Shown here: positions 43,411 to 54,315 of the stretch, one piece after another
Layout: the number at the start of each line of letters is the position of its first letter
Position numbering within the stretch: position 1 is the stretch's first letter
Source of the DNA: CAZEHJ01 sp964512485
Lineage (GTDB): Bacteria; Bacteroidota; Rhodothermia; Rhodothermales; UBA10348
Length of the DNA: 64,000 nt
Assembly (NCBI GenBank): GCA_964512485.1
Contig: CAZEHJ010000001.1
Span: 66,702-130,701, forward strand
Direction of reading: 5' to 3'
Made by a program: the position numbers and the translations under genes
The notes under the pieces: model-generated
Told to the model about the DNA's origin: nothing
Database searches by the model: none
The model's input: the letters and a program-made list of their open reading frames with translations, nothing else

Positions 43411-44793
43411 ATGGACAGAAGAAATTTCTTGCGCGCAGGAGCTATCGCCGGCGTTGGTGCAACCGCCGGAGCGGGTACAGCTATGGCCAAGGACGTGAAA
43501 GACAAAGCTGCCGCCATCATATCGGGCCGAGACAATGAAAAGGCACGGATTGGATTTATTGGAACCGGGCTCAGAGGAAGGAATCACCTCAATATCATCC
43601 TTCGACGTGATGACACGCTCGTAACCGCCATTTGTGATATCGATCCTGCGGCCATCTCTGCTTCTCAGAAAATGATCCGAGATTCGGGAAGGCCTGAAGC
43701 CGCTGTCTATTCAGACTCAGAGCTCGCGTTCGAAAAAATGCTCGAGCGCGACGACATCGACGGAGTGATCATCGCCACACCGTGGCTCTGGCATACTCGA
43801 ATGGCCGTTGCCGCGATGAAAGCGGGTAAATATGCCGGAGTCGAAGTTTCCGCAGCGAACACTCTCGAAGAGTGCTGGGACCTTGTCAATACGTACGAGG
43901 ATACCGGCAAACCATGCATGATCCTGGAAAACGTTTGTTACCGCCGGGACGTGATGGCCATTCTGAATATGGTTCGTGAGAATTTGTTCGGTGAGTTGAT
44001 CCACATGGAGTGCGGATATCAGCACGACCTCAGGGAGGTGAAATTCAACGACGGCACGAAGCCTTATGGAGGCGGTGTCGAGTTCGGCGACGAGGCATTT
44101 TCCGAAGCAAAATGGCGAACCGATCATTCGGTCCATAGAAACGGAGACCTCTATCCAACCCACGGAATCGGTCCCATCGCCGTATACGCCGACATCAATC
44201 GAGGCAACCGATTCGTGTCGCTGACTTCTACAGCATCGAAGGCGCGTGGTCTGCATAACCACATCGTAGCCCAGGGTGGTGAAGATCATCCCAACGCAGA
44301 CGTCGAGTTCAAGCTGGGAGATGTCATCACGACGGTCATCAGAACCCAGAATGGAGAGTCGATCATCGTCAGTCATGACACCAATCTTCCACGCCCTTAT
44401 TCACTCGGCTTCAGAGTGCAGGGAGAGAAAGGAATATGGATGGATGTCAATCGCTCGCTCTGCCTGGACGGTTTGACGCCGGCCCACAGATGGACCGAAG
44501 CAGCGTCATACCTCGAGCAATACGACCATCCGCTATGGAAGAAATACGAGTCCAAGGCGACAGGATCCGGTCATGGTGGAATGGACTTTTTTGTTGACCA
44601 CGCTTTCGTAGAGTCGATCAAGCGAGGAGTAGATACACCCCTTGATGCTTATGATGCGGCCGCCTGGAGCGCGATTTCACCGCTTTCGGAGGCATCGATT
44701 GCAGCTGGCAACGCCCCTCAGGCCTTCCCGGACTTCACGAGAGGCATGTGGATGAAACGTAAACCTGTGTTCGCGCTCGGTGACGATTACTGA
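43411..44793 (+). CDS. Tat-exported Gfo/Idh/MocA-fold glycosidase (GH109-like)
   Basis: 460 residues from the ATG at 43411; a GTG nine bases upstream is possible. The N-terminus has a twin-arginine signal (DRRNFLRAGAIAGVGATAGAGTAMA). A Rossmann fold follows (IGFIGTGLRGRNHLNI), then the GH109 features ENVCYRRDVMAI, YGGGVEFGDEAFSEAKWRTDHSVHRNGDLYPTHGIGPIAVY and SGHGGMDFFVDHAF. GH109 enzymes remove alpha-N-acetylgalactosamine with tightly bound NAD. Export and the neighbouring symporter support a role in glycan breakdown. A sugar dehydrogenase remains possible. Confidence 0.82.
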   Translation: MDRRNFLRAGAIAGVGATAGAGTAMAKDVKDKAAAIISGRDNEKARIGFIGTGLRGRNHLNIILRRDDTLVTAICDIDPAAISASQKMIRDSGRPEAAVYSDSELAFEKMLERDDIDGVIIATPWLWHTRMAVAAMKAGKYAGVEVSAANTLEECWDLVNTYEDTGKPCMILENVCYRRDVMAILNMVRENLFGELIHMECGYQHDLREVKFNDGTKPYGGGVEFGDEAFSEAKWRTDHSVHRNGDLYPTHGIGPIAVYADINRGNRFVSLTSTASKARGLHNHIVAQGGEDHPNADVEFKLGDVITTVIRTQNGESIIVSHDTNLPRPYSLGFRVQGEKGIWMDVNRSLCLDGLTPAHRWTEAASYLEQYDHPLWKKYESKATGSGHGGMDFFVDHAFVESIKRGVDTPLDAYDAAAWSAISPLSEASIAAGNAPQAFPDFTRGMWMKRKPVFALGDDY

Positions 44794-46615
44794 GAATCTC
44801 CGTCAGATACTGAGTGAACCCGACACCGTTTTCCTGGACGGTGCTTCTGGAGGTGAAGGGAACGATTCATTTCTGTTCCGGAATCCATTGCGTGTCCTCG
44901 AAGCACATTCGCTCGACGAGGTAACTCACACCCTGACGTTTGCCGATGAAGCGATCCAGGACGGGCTCTTCGTTGCGGGATTCATAACGTACGAGGCAGG
45001 ATACGCGTTTTTACCGGACAAACTGGCTGGCCTGCGGGAGAAGGATTGGGGAGCCGAACTGGGTTATCCACTGATATGGCTTGGCGTGTATCCCCGAAGG
45101 GAAGCCGTTCAGGCGCCGGCACCGAAGCCTCCAGCCGATTCGTCGCTTCCGTCCTGGGTCGAAACCGAAAGCCGTGAATCCTTCGAAGGCGGAGTCGAGC
45201 GCATCAGAGACCTCATTCATGAAGGAGATGTCTATCAGGTAAACCATACCACACGATTTGTGGCGCCAAATCTCGAAGACCCGACGGGGTTGTATGAAAC
45301 CCTTCGGAGCCGGCAGCCTGTTCGCTACGCCTCTTACATTTCGGCGGGAGATATAACGGTGTTGTCACTTTCTCCAGAATTGTTTTTCGAGACGGCTGCC
45401 AGCGTGATCACGGCACGCCCAATGAAAGGAACGGCTTCAAGAGGAAGTACACTCGCCGAGGACGAGCGCCTCCAAAACTGGCTCCAGGATGATGAAAAAA
45501 ACAGGGCGGAAAACTTGATGATCGTGGATCTGTTGAGAAACGATCTGTCGCTCGTGTGCGAACCCGGCTCTGTGAGGACTCAGGACTTGTTCTCCATTGA
45601 ACAGCTTCCGACAGTTCACCAGATGACGTCCACCGTTTCGGGCAGATTACACGACGATGTTCGGCTCTCGCATATCATGAAAGCTCTGTTCCCCTGCGGC
45701 TCCATTACGGGGGCCCCAAAAATCAGAGCCATGCGAAGAATTGCGGAGTTGGAGTCGTCTGCGAGAGGTGTGTACTGTGGGGCCATCGGGTACGCGGGTC
45801 CAGGCCTGGAAGCCGCATTTTCCGTGGCGATACGAACAGCCGTTCTGAGTGGAAACGAAATCACCTACGGAGTGGGAGGCGGCGTTGTCTGGGATTCTGA
45901 TCCCCAGGAAGAGTACCGGGAAGCGATGTTGAAGCGGGATTTCATATCGGACCAGGTGAATCAGGCTGAGCACGGGGCGGATCTGAAGCTGATCGAGACC
46001 ATGTATTCGGACGGGGACGTGCCCCTGGTTGACTACCATCTCGATCGTCTCGAAAATTCCTCATCCGATCTGGGCTTCAAATTCAATCGAAGCGAAGTGC
46101 GCCGGACGATTACGAACTATTGCTCAGAATATGACGATGGAGAAGGGCGAAGAATTCGCCTTTTGCTCGATCGCGAAGGTCAGATCCAGATCGAGAGCCG
46201 GCCGGTCGATATGCTTGAAGACACGCCTCTCCGGGTAGGACTCTCAACGGTGAGAGTTTCTTCGGGTCATCCCCAGTTTCGTCACAAGACGACTCAGCGC
46301 GGCGTGTATGAAAAAGCGCGCGCAATCGCGCGCGCCGAGAACTGGTACGATGCGCTGCTGATCAACGAACGGGGGGAAGTGACCGAAGGCACGATCACAA
46401 ACCTGTTCGTGGAAATGGAGGGAGGCTGGGTTACTCCGCCTCTTGAAAGCGGACTGCTATCCGGTGTTGGTCGGCGAGTATTCATGCTCGCCAATGCTGT
46501 TCGGGAGCAGGTTGTCTTCCCCGCCGACCTGATTCGCGCACGCCGGATTATCTTGACTAACGCCGTGATCGGGGCTCGAGAAGCCGTTTTTTCTGGAGGA
46601 GTTCGGAGAATCTGA
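44780..46615 (+). CDS. Aminodeoxychorismate synthase component I / aminodeoxychorismate lyase fusion (PabB-PabC)
   Basis: 611 residues from a GTG that overlaps the previous gene by 14 bases. Residues about 1-390 are the chorismate-using PabB domain: RPMKGTASRG with the PabB-type lysine, ENLMIVDLLRNDLS, and FPCGSITGAPKIRAM ... GVYCGAIGYAGPG. Residues about 400-611 are a class IV aminotransferase fold (LKLIETMYSDGDVPLVDYHLDRLENS, PLP lysine in FRHKTTQRG, LINERGEVTEGTITNLFV) that releases p-aminobenzoate. Together they make p-aminobenzoate for folate. The glutamine amidotransferase PabA is not nearby. Confidence 0.93.
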   Translation: MTITENLRQILSEPDTVFLDGASGGEGNDSFLFRNPLRVLEAHSLDEVTHTLTFADEAIQDGLFVAGFITYEAGYAFLPDKLAGLREKDWGAELGYPLIWLGVYPRREAVQAPAPKPPADSSLPSWVETESRESFEGGVERIRDLIHEGDVYQVNHTTRFVAPNLEDPTGLYETLRSRQPVRYASYISAGDITVLSLSPELFFETAASVITARPMKGTASRGSTLAEDERLQNWLQDDEKNRAENLMIVDLLRNDLSLVCEPGSVRTQDLFSIEQLPTVHQMTSTVSGRLHDDVRLSHIMKALFPCGSITGAPKIRAMRRIAELESSARGVYCGAIGYAGPGLEAAFSVAIRTAVLSGNEITYGVGGGVVWDSDPQEEYREAMLKRDFISDQVNQAEHGADLKLIETMYSDGDVPLVDYHLDRLENSSSDLGFKFNRSEVRRTITNYCSEYDDGEGRRIRLLLDREGQIQIESRPVDMLEDTPLRVGLSTVRVSSGHPQFRHKTTQRGVYEKARAIARAENWYDALLINERGEVTEGTITNLFVEMEGGWVTPPLESGLLSGVGRRVFMLANAVREQVVFPADLIRARRIILTNAVIGAREAVFSGGVRRI

Positions 46616-46649
46616 GCGATTCAAGCGATGGGAGAAGACCTTGCGTATG

Positions 46650-47522
46650 TCAACGCTCGGGGCCCGTGAAATCGTCCATGGTTCTGGAGACTCCGAAAAA
46701 ATCTGCGATCCAGTCGAAGAGATTGACAGGCAGGATTTTGAGCAGGAAGGAGGTGTAGACAAACCAGGGCATTATCAGACGACGTTTCTTTCGCTGAATG
46801 GCTCGGAACGCCCTGTCAGCTACCTTTTCAGGCTTTAGTATGGGCAGCAGAAACGGGAATCTCGTCTTGACTCCTTCGAACATTCCCGTGTTGATGAAAA
46901 ACGGAGCGATCAGGGTCGTGTCAATCGGATAATTGTGCTTTTTCATTTCCATTCGCAGCGATTCGTCGAAACCCACAGCTGCGAACTTGCTCGAGCTGTA
47001 AGCGGTCAGGCGGGGCGCGGCAACGATTCCTCCGGCAGAGGCGAACGTTACAATCTGGCCGCTTCCACTCTCAATCATGGAAGGCAGGACCGCCCGAACC
47101 GTGTAGAAATGCGCCAGCACGTTCACTCTGAAAGTTCGTTCAACATCAGCCGGATTCAACTCGAGGAAATATTTGCCCGACGCGATACCTGCATTGTTTA
47201 TCAGAATGTCCACCGCTGGAGCATCTGCGAGCACTGAGGCCATCGAAGATTCGATTTCTTCCGGGTTTGTGAGATCGCATTTGATGCCCGTAAATCGATC
47301 TCCCAGTTCAGAAGAGACCGACAGGAGGCGGTCTTGATCAACATCCAGTCCGTAAACACGCGCACCGGCACGTATGAACCGAATCGCCAGGAGACGGCCC
47401 ATTCCGCTCGCGGCCCCGGTGATGATGACTGTGCTCTCTTTCAATGTGGGAATCGATGGTGGTTGTTGGAAGCCAAGGTACACCTCTGGCGATCGACGCA
47501 AACACGGTGTTGTGTTATTCAA
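46650..47522 (-). CDS. Short-chain dehydrogenase/reductase
   Basis: 290 residues from the ATG at 47522; a TTG at 47444 (LKESTVIITG) would remove a 26-residue extension and is plausible. Classical SDR: TGAASGMG coenzyme motif, DVDQDR after the second strand (NAD preference likely), NNAGIA, catalytic S and YSSSK (YxxxK). The C-terminal part (FRAIQRKKRRLIMPWFVYTSFLLKILPVNLFDW) includes a hydrophobic segment typical of lipid- or retinol-acting, membrane-bound SDRs. Substrate unknown. Convergent with pabBC, divergent from acs. Confidence 0.9.
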   Translation of the reverse strand: MNNTTPCLRRSPEVYLGFQQPPSIPTLKESTVIITGAASGMGRLLAIRFIRAGARVYGLDVDQDRLLSVSSELGDRFTGIKCDLTNPEEIESSMASVLADAPAVDILINNAGIASGKYFLELNPADVERTFRVNVLAHFYTVRAVLPSMIESGSGQIVTFASAGGIVAAPRLTAYSSSKFAAVGFDESLRMEMKKHNYPIDTTLIAPFFINTGMFEGVKTRFPFLLPILKPEKVADRAFRAIQRKKRRLIMPWFVYTSFLLKILPVNLFDWIADFFGVSRTMDDFTGPER

Positions 47523-47712
47523 TGTAGGCGACGAATCGAACAGACCACCGCGTCACGAGAATAAGGTTCCAAAGACGCCGTCTTTGCGACGAGGGAATCC
47601 CCTACGCAAGATTGTAGTGGGGGCTCCAATATTGTGCCCCGCTATTGTATCCAGAGTTGTATTCTGGGGCCGAAACCGGACCCGGACTTTTAATCATCAT
47701 TCAAATAATCTT

Positions 47713-49653
<1,941 letters not shown>

Positions 49654-49684
49654 GGGGTGTTTCCAATTGCTGAGAAAACGGTGT

Positions 49685-49710
49685 GGCGCCGAAGCGAAAG
49701 CTTCGGCGCC
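49685..49710 (+). terminator. Terminator after acs
   Basis: 11-bp GC-rich stem (49685-49695 and 49700-49710) closed by a GAAA tetraloop, 31 bp past the acs stop. T tract weak. Confidence 0.7.
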
Positions 49711-49839
49711 GACATTCAATTCGTCGATTCTGAAGGCCAAATGGCCGATACATATCTCTTTAGTTGATCTTCATGCATCTTCGCAGGTGCGGATCGTAGT
49801 TTTGCATATTCCAATCCCGGAAGCAGCCAAATACCAGCT

Positions 49840-51426
49840 ATGAGTTCCGAATTCTCGCTTGAGTACCTGGGCATTACGAACCAGAACATCTCTCGAAATC
49901 TTTCGCGTGCGAAACTGTATCACGAAGCCCTCATGTATGATGAAGGGGCCGCCATTTCGCACCGGGGTGCGCTGATGCTTCGCTCTGGGGAAAAAACCGG
50001 AAGGAGCCCCAAGGACAAGCGCATTGTGGAGATAGAAGGCTTGACCGAAGATGTGTGGTGGGGGAAGATCAATATTCCTCTCGAACCCCGGAATTATGAG
50101 ATCAATCGTGAGCGCGCGATTGACTATTTCAACGCAGTTGAGCGCTTGTATGTATTTGACGGGTACGCCGGGTGGGACCCGGAATATCAGATCAAAGTGC
50201 GGGTTATCTGTACCCGACCGTATCACGCGTTGTTTATGCGCAATATGCTGATTCGACCTACCTACGAGCAGTTCAAGGAGTTCGGAGAACCCGATTTCAC
50301 GATCATGAACGCGGGCAAATTCCCGGCCAATCAGCTGACCGACCAGATGTCGTCGAAAACCAGTATCGCCCTGAACTTCGAGCGGAAGGAGTTGACGATT
50401 CTTGGTACGGAATACGCCGGTGAAATGAAAAAAGGCGTTTTCTCCATCATGCACTATATCATGCCCAAGCAGGGTGTGTTGTCCATGCACTGCAGCGCCA
50501 ATGCTGGAGATGATGGTGACGTTTCGTTGTTCTTCGGTCTTTCCGGCACTGGGAAAACCACCTTGTCGGCCGATCCTCAGCGTCATCTGATTGGAGATGA
50601 CGAACATTGCTGGACCGACCGCGGTGTTTTCAACATCGAAGGCGGATGTTATGCTAAAGCTATCGGTCTGTCAGAAGAGTCTGAACCTGATATCTATGGG
50701 GCGATTCGGTTCGGAGCCGTTCTGGAAAACGTTATCTATGACCAGTACCGCCATGTCGTCGATTTCAATGATTCGTCTCTTACTGAAAACACACGGCTGG
50801 CGTATCCGATCGAGTATATCGAAAACGCCCTGATTCCCTGTGTTGGTGGTCATCCCAAAAATATCATCTTCCTTACCTACGATGCGTTTGGTGTGATGCC
50901 CCCGATCTCGAAAGTGACTCCAGATCAGGCCATGTATCATTTCATCTCGGGCTACACTGCCAAAGTGGCCGGAACAGAAATGGGCGTAGATGAGCCCCAG
51001 GCGACATTTTCAGCCTGTTTCGGAGACGCGTTTCTTGTGCTCCACCCGGCGAAATATGCCGAAATGCTTGCTGAGAAGATGCATCAGCACGGAGCAAAAG
51101 CCTGGCTCATCAATACGGGCATGACAGGAGGCGGATACGGTGAAGGGTCGCGCATGAAACTCTCCTATACGAGGGCCATCGTTGATGCCATTCACGCCGG
51201 TACACTTGATGACGTCGAGACGGTGGTGGATCCAGTATTCGGGGTAGAAGTGCCGACGTCAGTACCGGGTGTGCCTTCGGAGGTCCTCATCCCCCGCGAC
51301 ACGTGGTCAGATGGCAGCAAGTACGACGCTGCAGCGAAGCGACTGGCGGGGCTGTTCAATGATAATTTTGAACAGTACAGGGAAGGAAGCTCGGACGCGA
51401 TCATCAACGCCGGACCAACCTCCTGA
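49840..51426 (+). CDS. pckA: Phosphoenolpyruvate carboxykinase (ATP)
   Basis: 528 residues. It converts oxaloacetate and ATP to PEP, CO2 and ADP, the first committed step of gluconeogenesis. Signature: FFGLSGTGKTTLSADPQR (kinase-1a), LIGDDEHCWTDRGVFNIEGGCYAK (metal and substrate site), RTGRSPKDKRI near the N-terminus. Its length and motifs fit the ATP form rather than the GTP form. It lies 186 bp after acs on the same strand but behind a terminator, so it has its own promoter. Confidence 0.97.
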   Translation: MSSEFSLEYLGITNQNISRNLSRAKLYHEALMYDEGAAISHRGALMLRSGEKTGRSPKDKRIVEIEGLTEDVWWGKINIPLEPRNYEINRERAIDYFNAVERLYVFDGYAGWDPEYQIKVRVICTRPYHALFMRNMLIRPTYEQFKEFGEPDFTIMNAGKFPANQLTDQMSSKTSIALNFERKELTILGTEYAGEMKKGVFSIMHYIMPKQGVLSMHCSANAGDDGDVSLFFGLSGTGKTTLSADPQRHLIGDDEHCWTDRGVFNIEGGCYAKAIGLSEESEPDIYGAIRFGAVLENVIYDQYRHVVDFNDSSLTENTRLAYPIEYIENALIPCVGGHPKNIIFLTYDAFGVMPPISKVTPDQAMYHFISGYTAKVAGTEMGVDEPQATFSACFGDAFLVLHPAKYAEMLAEKMHQHGAKAWLINTGMTGGGYGEGSRMKLSYTRAIVDAIHAGTLDDVETVVDPVFGVEVPTSVPGVPSEVLIPRDTWSDGSKYDAAAKRLAGLFNDNFEQYREGSSDAIINAGPTS

Positions 51427-51441
51427 ACGACAGACCGGGCG

Positions 51442-52362
51442 TCAGAGGGTAGCGGCAATATCGAGAGCTCCTTCGACGGGTGACCTGCGGGATCGAGACA
51501 GAACAGCATCTGGAATCTCTCTCTTGATGGCTCGGGAGAGATGACGGGCGAACACGTCATTTTCGTTCAGGCCACCTGTAAGGCTGATCGGAGCATCCTT
51601 CATTGTTAACCTGCGGACAAGACGGGCGCATTGCGACGCCAAGCGCTGACAGTCATCCGAGATGATGCCCGCTGCGCCGCCGTCTGAAGCTTCGAGTAGT
51701 TCGAGAACGGTCGGGGCCAGTTCAGAGACATTGATTCCACCTCGATAAACCTTATCCAAAACCGCGTCAATTGTGGTCTCTGGACTCCCGAGTTTTTCAA
51801 GTATCCGTTCTCCGAATGGGGACCGTTCACCATTTTCGAGTTCGATGAGGACGTGTCGAATTGCGGCGGCACCGATCGAAGTCCCGCTGGCCGGATCGCC
51901 CAAGCCCGGCCCCCAGCCACCAGCACGCTGGACATCGGAACTCGCCGAATTCCGGCCATAACATCCCGAGCCTGTGCCGGTAATCACGATGATTCCCGCG
52001 GCACGTGGAAATGCCGCTTCCAGAGCTACCACGGCATCGGAAACGACCATGATATGATCCGCTTCGATGCCCCAGCGATTCATCAGAAAGTCCCGGCACT
52101 CAGACTGAAACTGCGCCGATCCTCCACCCGCGGCCCCCAGGCAGCACCTGATTGACCGTGCGTCGACACCATCGGGAAGAATGTTCTCAACCTGGGCGGC
52201 AAACGCAGACGAAAAAGCTGTTGAATCGCCTTTTGCAACGTTAAAGCTCTCACCGGTGGCCTCAACAGAAAAGGACCCACGGCGACACATGATGGCCAGT
52301 TTGCTGCCACCCGCATCCGCCCCGACAAGTACAGGTTCTGAAACGTCTGCTGATGGGCTCAT
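51442..52362 (-). CDS. N-acetylglucosamine-kinase-like / BadF-type ATPase
   Basis: 306 residues with the ASKHA fold. VLVGADAGGSKLAIM is the phosphate-1 loop, VVSDAVVALEAAFP and IVITGTGSGCYGRN are the phosphate and catalytic loops, and WGPGLGDPASGTSIGAAAIRHVL is typical of GlcNAc kinases and the BadF/BadG/BcrA/BcrD group; ISLTGGL is the adenosine motif. It most likely phosphorylates an amino sugar, perhaps from peptidoglycan or chitin. Its ATG overlaps the stop of the penicillin-acylase homologue by 4 bases, so the two are translationally coupled. Confidence 0.85.
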   Translation of the reverse strand: MSPSADVSEPVLVGADAGGSKLAIMCRRGSFSVEATGESFNVAKGDSTAFSSAFAAQVENILPDGVDARSIRCCLGAAGGGSAQFQSECRDFLMNRWGIEADHIMVVSDAVVALEAAFPRAAGIIVITGTGSGCYGRNSASSDVQRAGGWGPGLGDPASGTSIGAAAIRHVLIELENGERSPFGERILEKLGSPETTIDAVLDKVYRGGINVSELAPTVLELLEASDGGAAGIISDDCQRLASQCARLVRRLTMKDAPISLTGGLNENDVFARHLSRAIKREIPDAVLSRSRRSPVEGALDIAATL

Positions 52363-54254
52363 TCGTCGGCCGGATTCAAAGTTGTCGAAAATGCGCTTTC
52401 GCTTCGCTGGAATGTCTGCAATTCTGGTGGTCGATCAGCCGTAATAAACGTACCCAGAAAAACGTCAAATTCAACAGAAGGGCGTCTGAATAGGAACTCT
52501 CCCCCCAAGTTTGCGATGGCACCTTCCCACGCAGAAGTGATTGGAAGTCTCTGGGGAAGCCGGACAGCTCCCCACATGAAAGTCTGGGGGTGACCTGGAC
52601 CTGACATCAGTACGGGCTGGTATTTGTTGTAGAACGATGTTTCGGTTCGGCCAGCATCGGCCGGCAGAGAAGTGGTTCCGGGAAAGCGCACGCTTCGTTC
52701 CTGAACGTTTTCCCATCTCCACGAACTCATATCAGTGCCATATCGGGCGCTGAGCCGGCGAACGGTCTCATGCAATTGACCTACCAACGTCGAATTATTG
52801 GAAGGGTATCCCGGCATCACGTCCCGAATCATTGTTTCAGCAATCGAAGCACCTGTTTCTGCAGCACCGTACACATGATTCCAATTAGTCAGATACCTCA
52901 GTGCTTCCGAGTCGGCCTCGTCGGTGAGAAGAGAATCCGGTATGCGCGCAATCAAATCTGGAATGTCTTCCCGGGCTGCCTGACTGAAGTGATTTTCGAG
53001 CAGATCGCTGGCCGAACCGGGCGAACCGAGCATTTCCACGGTGCGGACGGGTGAAAGCGATTCATCAGCCGAGGTGACGAATAAAACTCCACTCTCATCT
53101 CTGAATACGGTTTCGGGAGCCCCCATGACCTCCCACACCTCTCCTCGGGTAGCCAGACCGGAAAGTGATAAAAGTGTAGGACGCGGCGCATTGCCCTTCA
53201 GGGCAGCCACCCATTCGGCCGTATCCGAACCCGATTCGAATCCCGTCCAGGAGATCACTTCAACATTTTCTCCGGAAGATGCTCGATCCGAGTCTCTGAG
53301 AAGCATAGCGTTTCCCATCCGCCACGTCGTGACCAGCTCTTCCCTTTCTGCATGGTCAATTCGATCGAGATGGCGCACCAATGGCGTTTCTCCAGTGAGG
53401 ACATTTTCCCTGTTCGCAGTTCCTCCAAGGAGAAGGGCCCATGAATCGGCGTGAGTCCTTCCAACAGGAGTCACCAACGTTCCTGGCACGGTCAATCCCG
53501 AAAAGGACCCTGAAGCATAGTCCAACTCTGTTTCGACAAAAAACGGCACACCGGAATCTCCCGTACCGTATCTGGTCGCTATGAAGTTGAGGTCGTCGTT
53601 CTGGACTGCGGTAACTGAATTGATATCAAAACCATAGATGTGCAGCAATTCGCGTAATGAACGATCCGCCCGGGCCGTCGGAATTGCTTCTTCCCGGGCA
53701 AAAGCTTCGCCAGCGATCCACGAGAACAGGCGCTCAACAGCAATTGTGTGCCAAGGTTGCCATGGTGCCGATTCAATATCGAGGAGCAGAAATGGTGTCC
53801 CACGATTCAAATCATTGCTGGAGATGGCGAGATTGATGCCAGTCGTGTACTTATTGAGAGATTCACGAGATTCGGCATCCATGGAATCCCACGCTTTGAT
53901 GGCATCGTCGGCTATATCGAGTTGCTTCATCAGCCGATCAATTTCGACCGCGTTCTCCCCGAACCACTCAGCCAATTCTCCGAGAGCCGTCTTTCGCCAG
54001 AGAACCATCTGCCAGGATCGAGAGCGGACATGTCCATAGCCGAGCGCGATGAGCGCGTCATCGAACGATGACGCGCTCACACTGAGCGTACCCTGGGAAG
54101 ACCATGAAATCAGAGCCGGCCGTTCGACTGCTTCAGTTTCAATTGACCGCGGTGCCTGGGGACCTGCTGAAAATGCAAGGTACATCACGATAAATCCGGT
54201 CAGGACGAAGCCTGACAGAATCAAGACCAGTATGAAACCAATGCGTTTGGCCAT
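52359..54254 (-). CDS. Penicillin-acylase-family protein, probably catalytically inactive
   Basis: 631 residues. The N-terminus has one membrane or signal segment (residues 5-29). The alpha-like part shows the family pattern LGYGHVRSRSWQMVLWRKTALGELAEWFGENAVEIDRL. Active members cleave themselves just before a serine in SNxW. Here the region reads GRTHADSWALLLGG (W272), and the position three before the tryptophan is Ala269, not Ser. The rest keeps YLTNW and SSWRWENVQ-type family positions. It may be a pseudoenzyme or use another residue. It lies between polX and the amino-sugar kinase gene, overlapping the latter by 4 bases. Confidence 0.75.
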   Translation of the reverse strand: MAKRIGFILVLILSGFVLTGFIVMYLAFSAGPQAPRSIETEAVERPALISWSSQGTLSVSASSFDDALIALGYGHVRSRSWQMVLWRKTALGELAEWFGENAVEIDRLMKQLDIADDAIKAWDSMDAESRESLNKYTTGINLAISSNDLNRGTPFLLLDIESAPWQPWHTIAVERLFSWIAGEAFAREEAIPTARADRSLRELLHIYGFDINSVTAVQNDDLNFIATRYGTGDSGVPFFVETELDYASGSFSGLTVPGTLVTPVGRTHADSWALLLGGTANRENVLTGETPLVRHLDRIDHAEREELVTTWRMGNAMLLRDSDRASSGENVEVISWTGFESGSDTAEWVAALKGNAPRPTLLSLSGLATRGEVWEVMGAPETVFRDESGVLFVTSADESLSPVRTVEMLGSPGSASDLLENHFSQAAREDIPDLIARIPDSLLTDEADSEALRYLTNWNHVYGAAETGASIAETMIRDVMPGYPSNNSTLVGQLHETVRRLSARYGTDMSSWRWENVQERSVRFPGTTSLPADAGRTETSFYNKYQPVLMSGPGHPQTFMWGAVRLPQRLPITSAWEGAIANLGGEFLFRRPSVEFDVFLGTFITADRPPELQTFQRSESAFSTTLNPADE

Positions 54255-54315
54255 TCAATTCAGATGAATCATTTAAACGGGAAGATTCGGTTTACCCGCT
54301 GGGAGAGTTGGTTGA

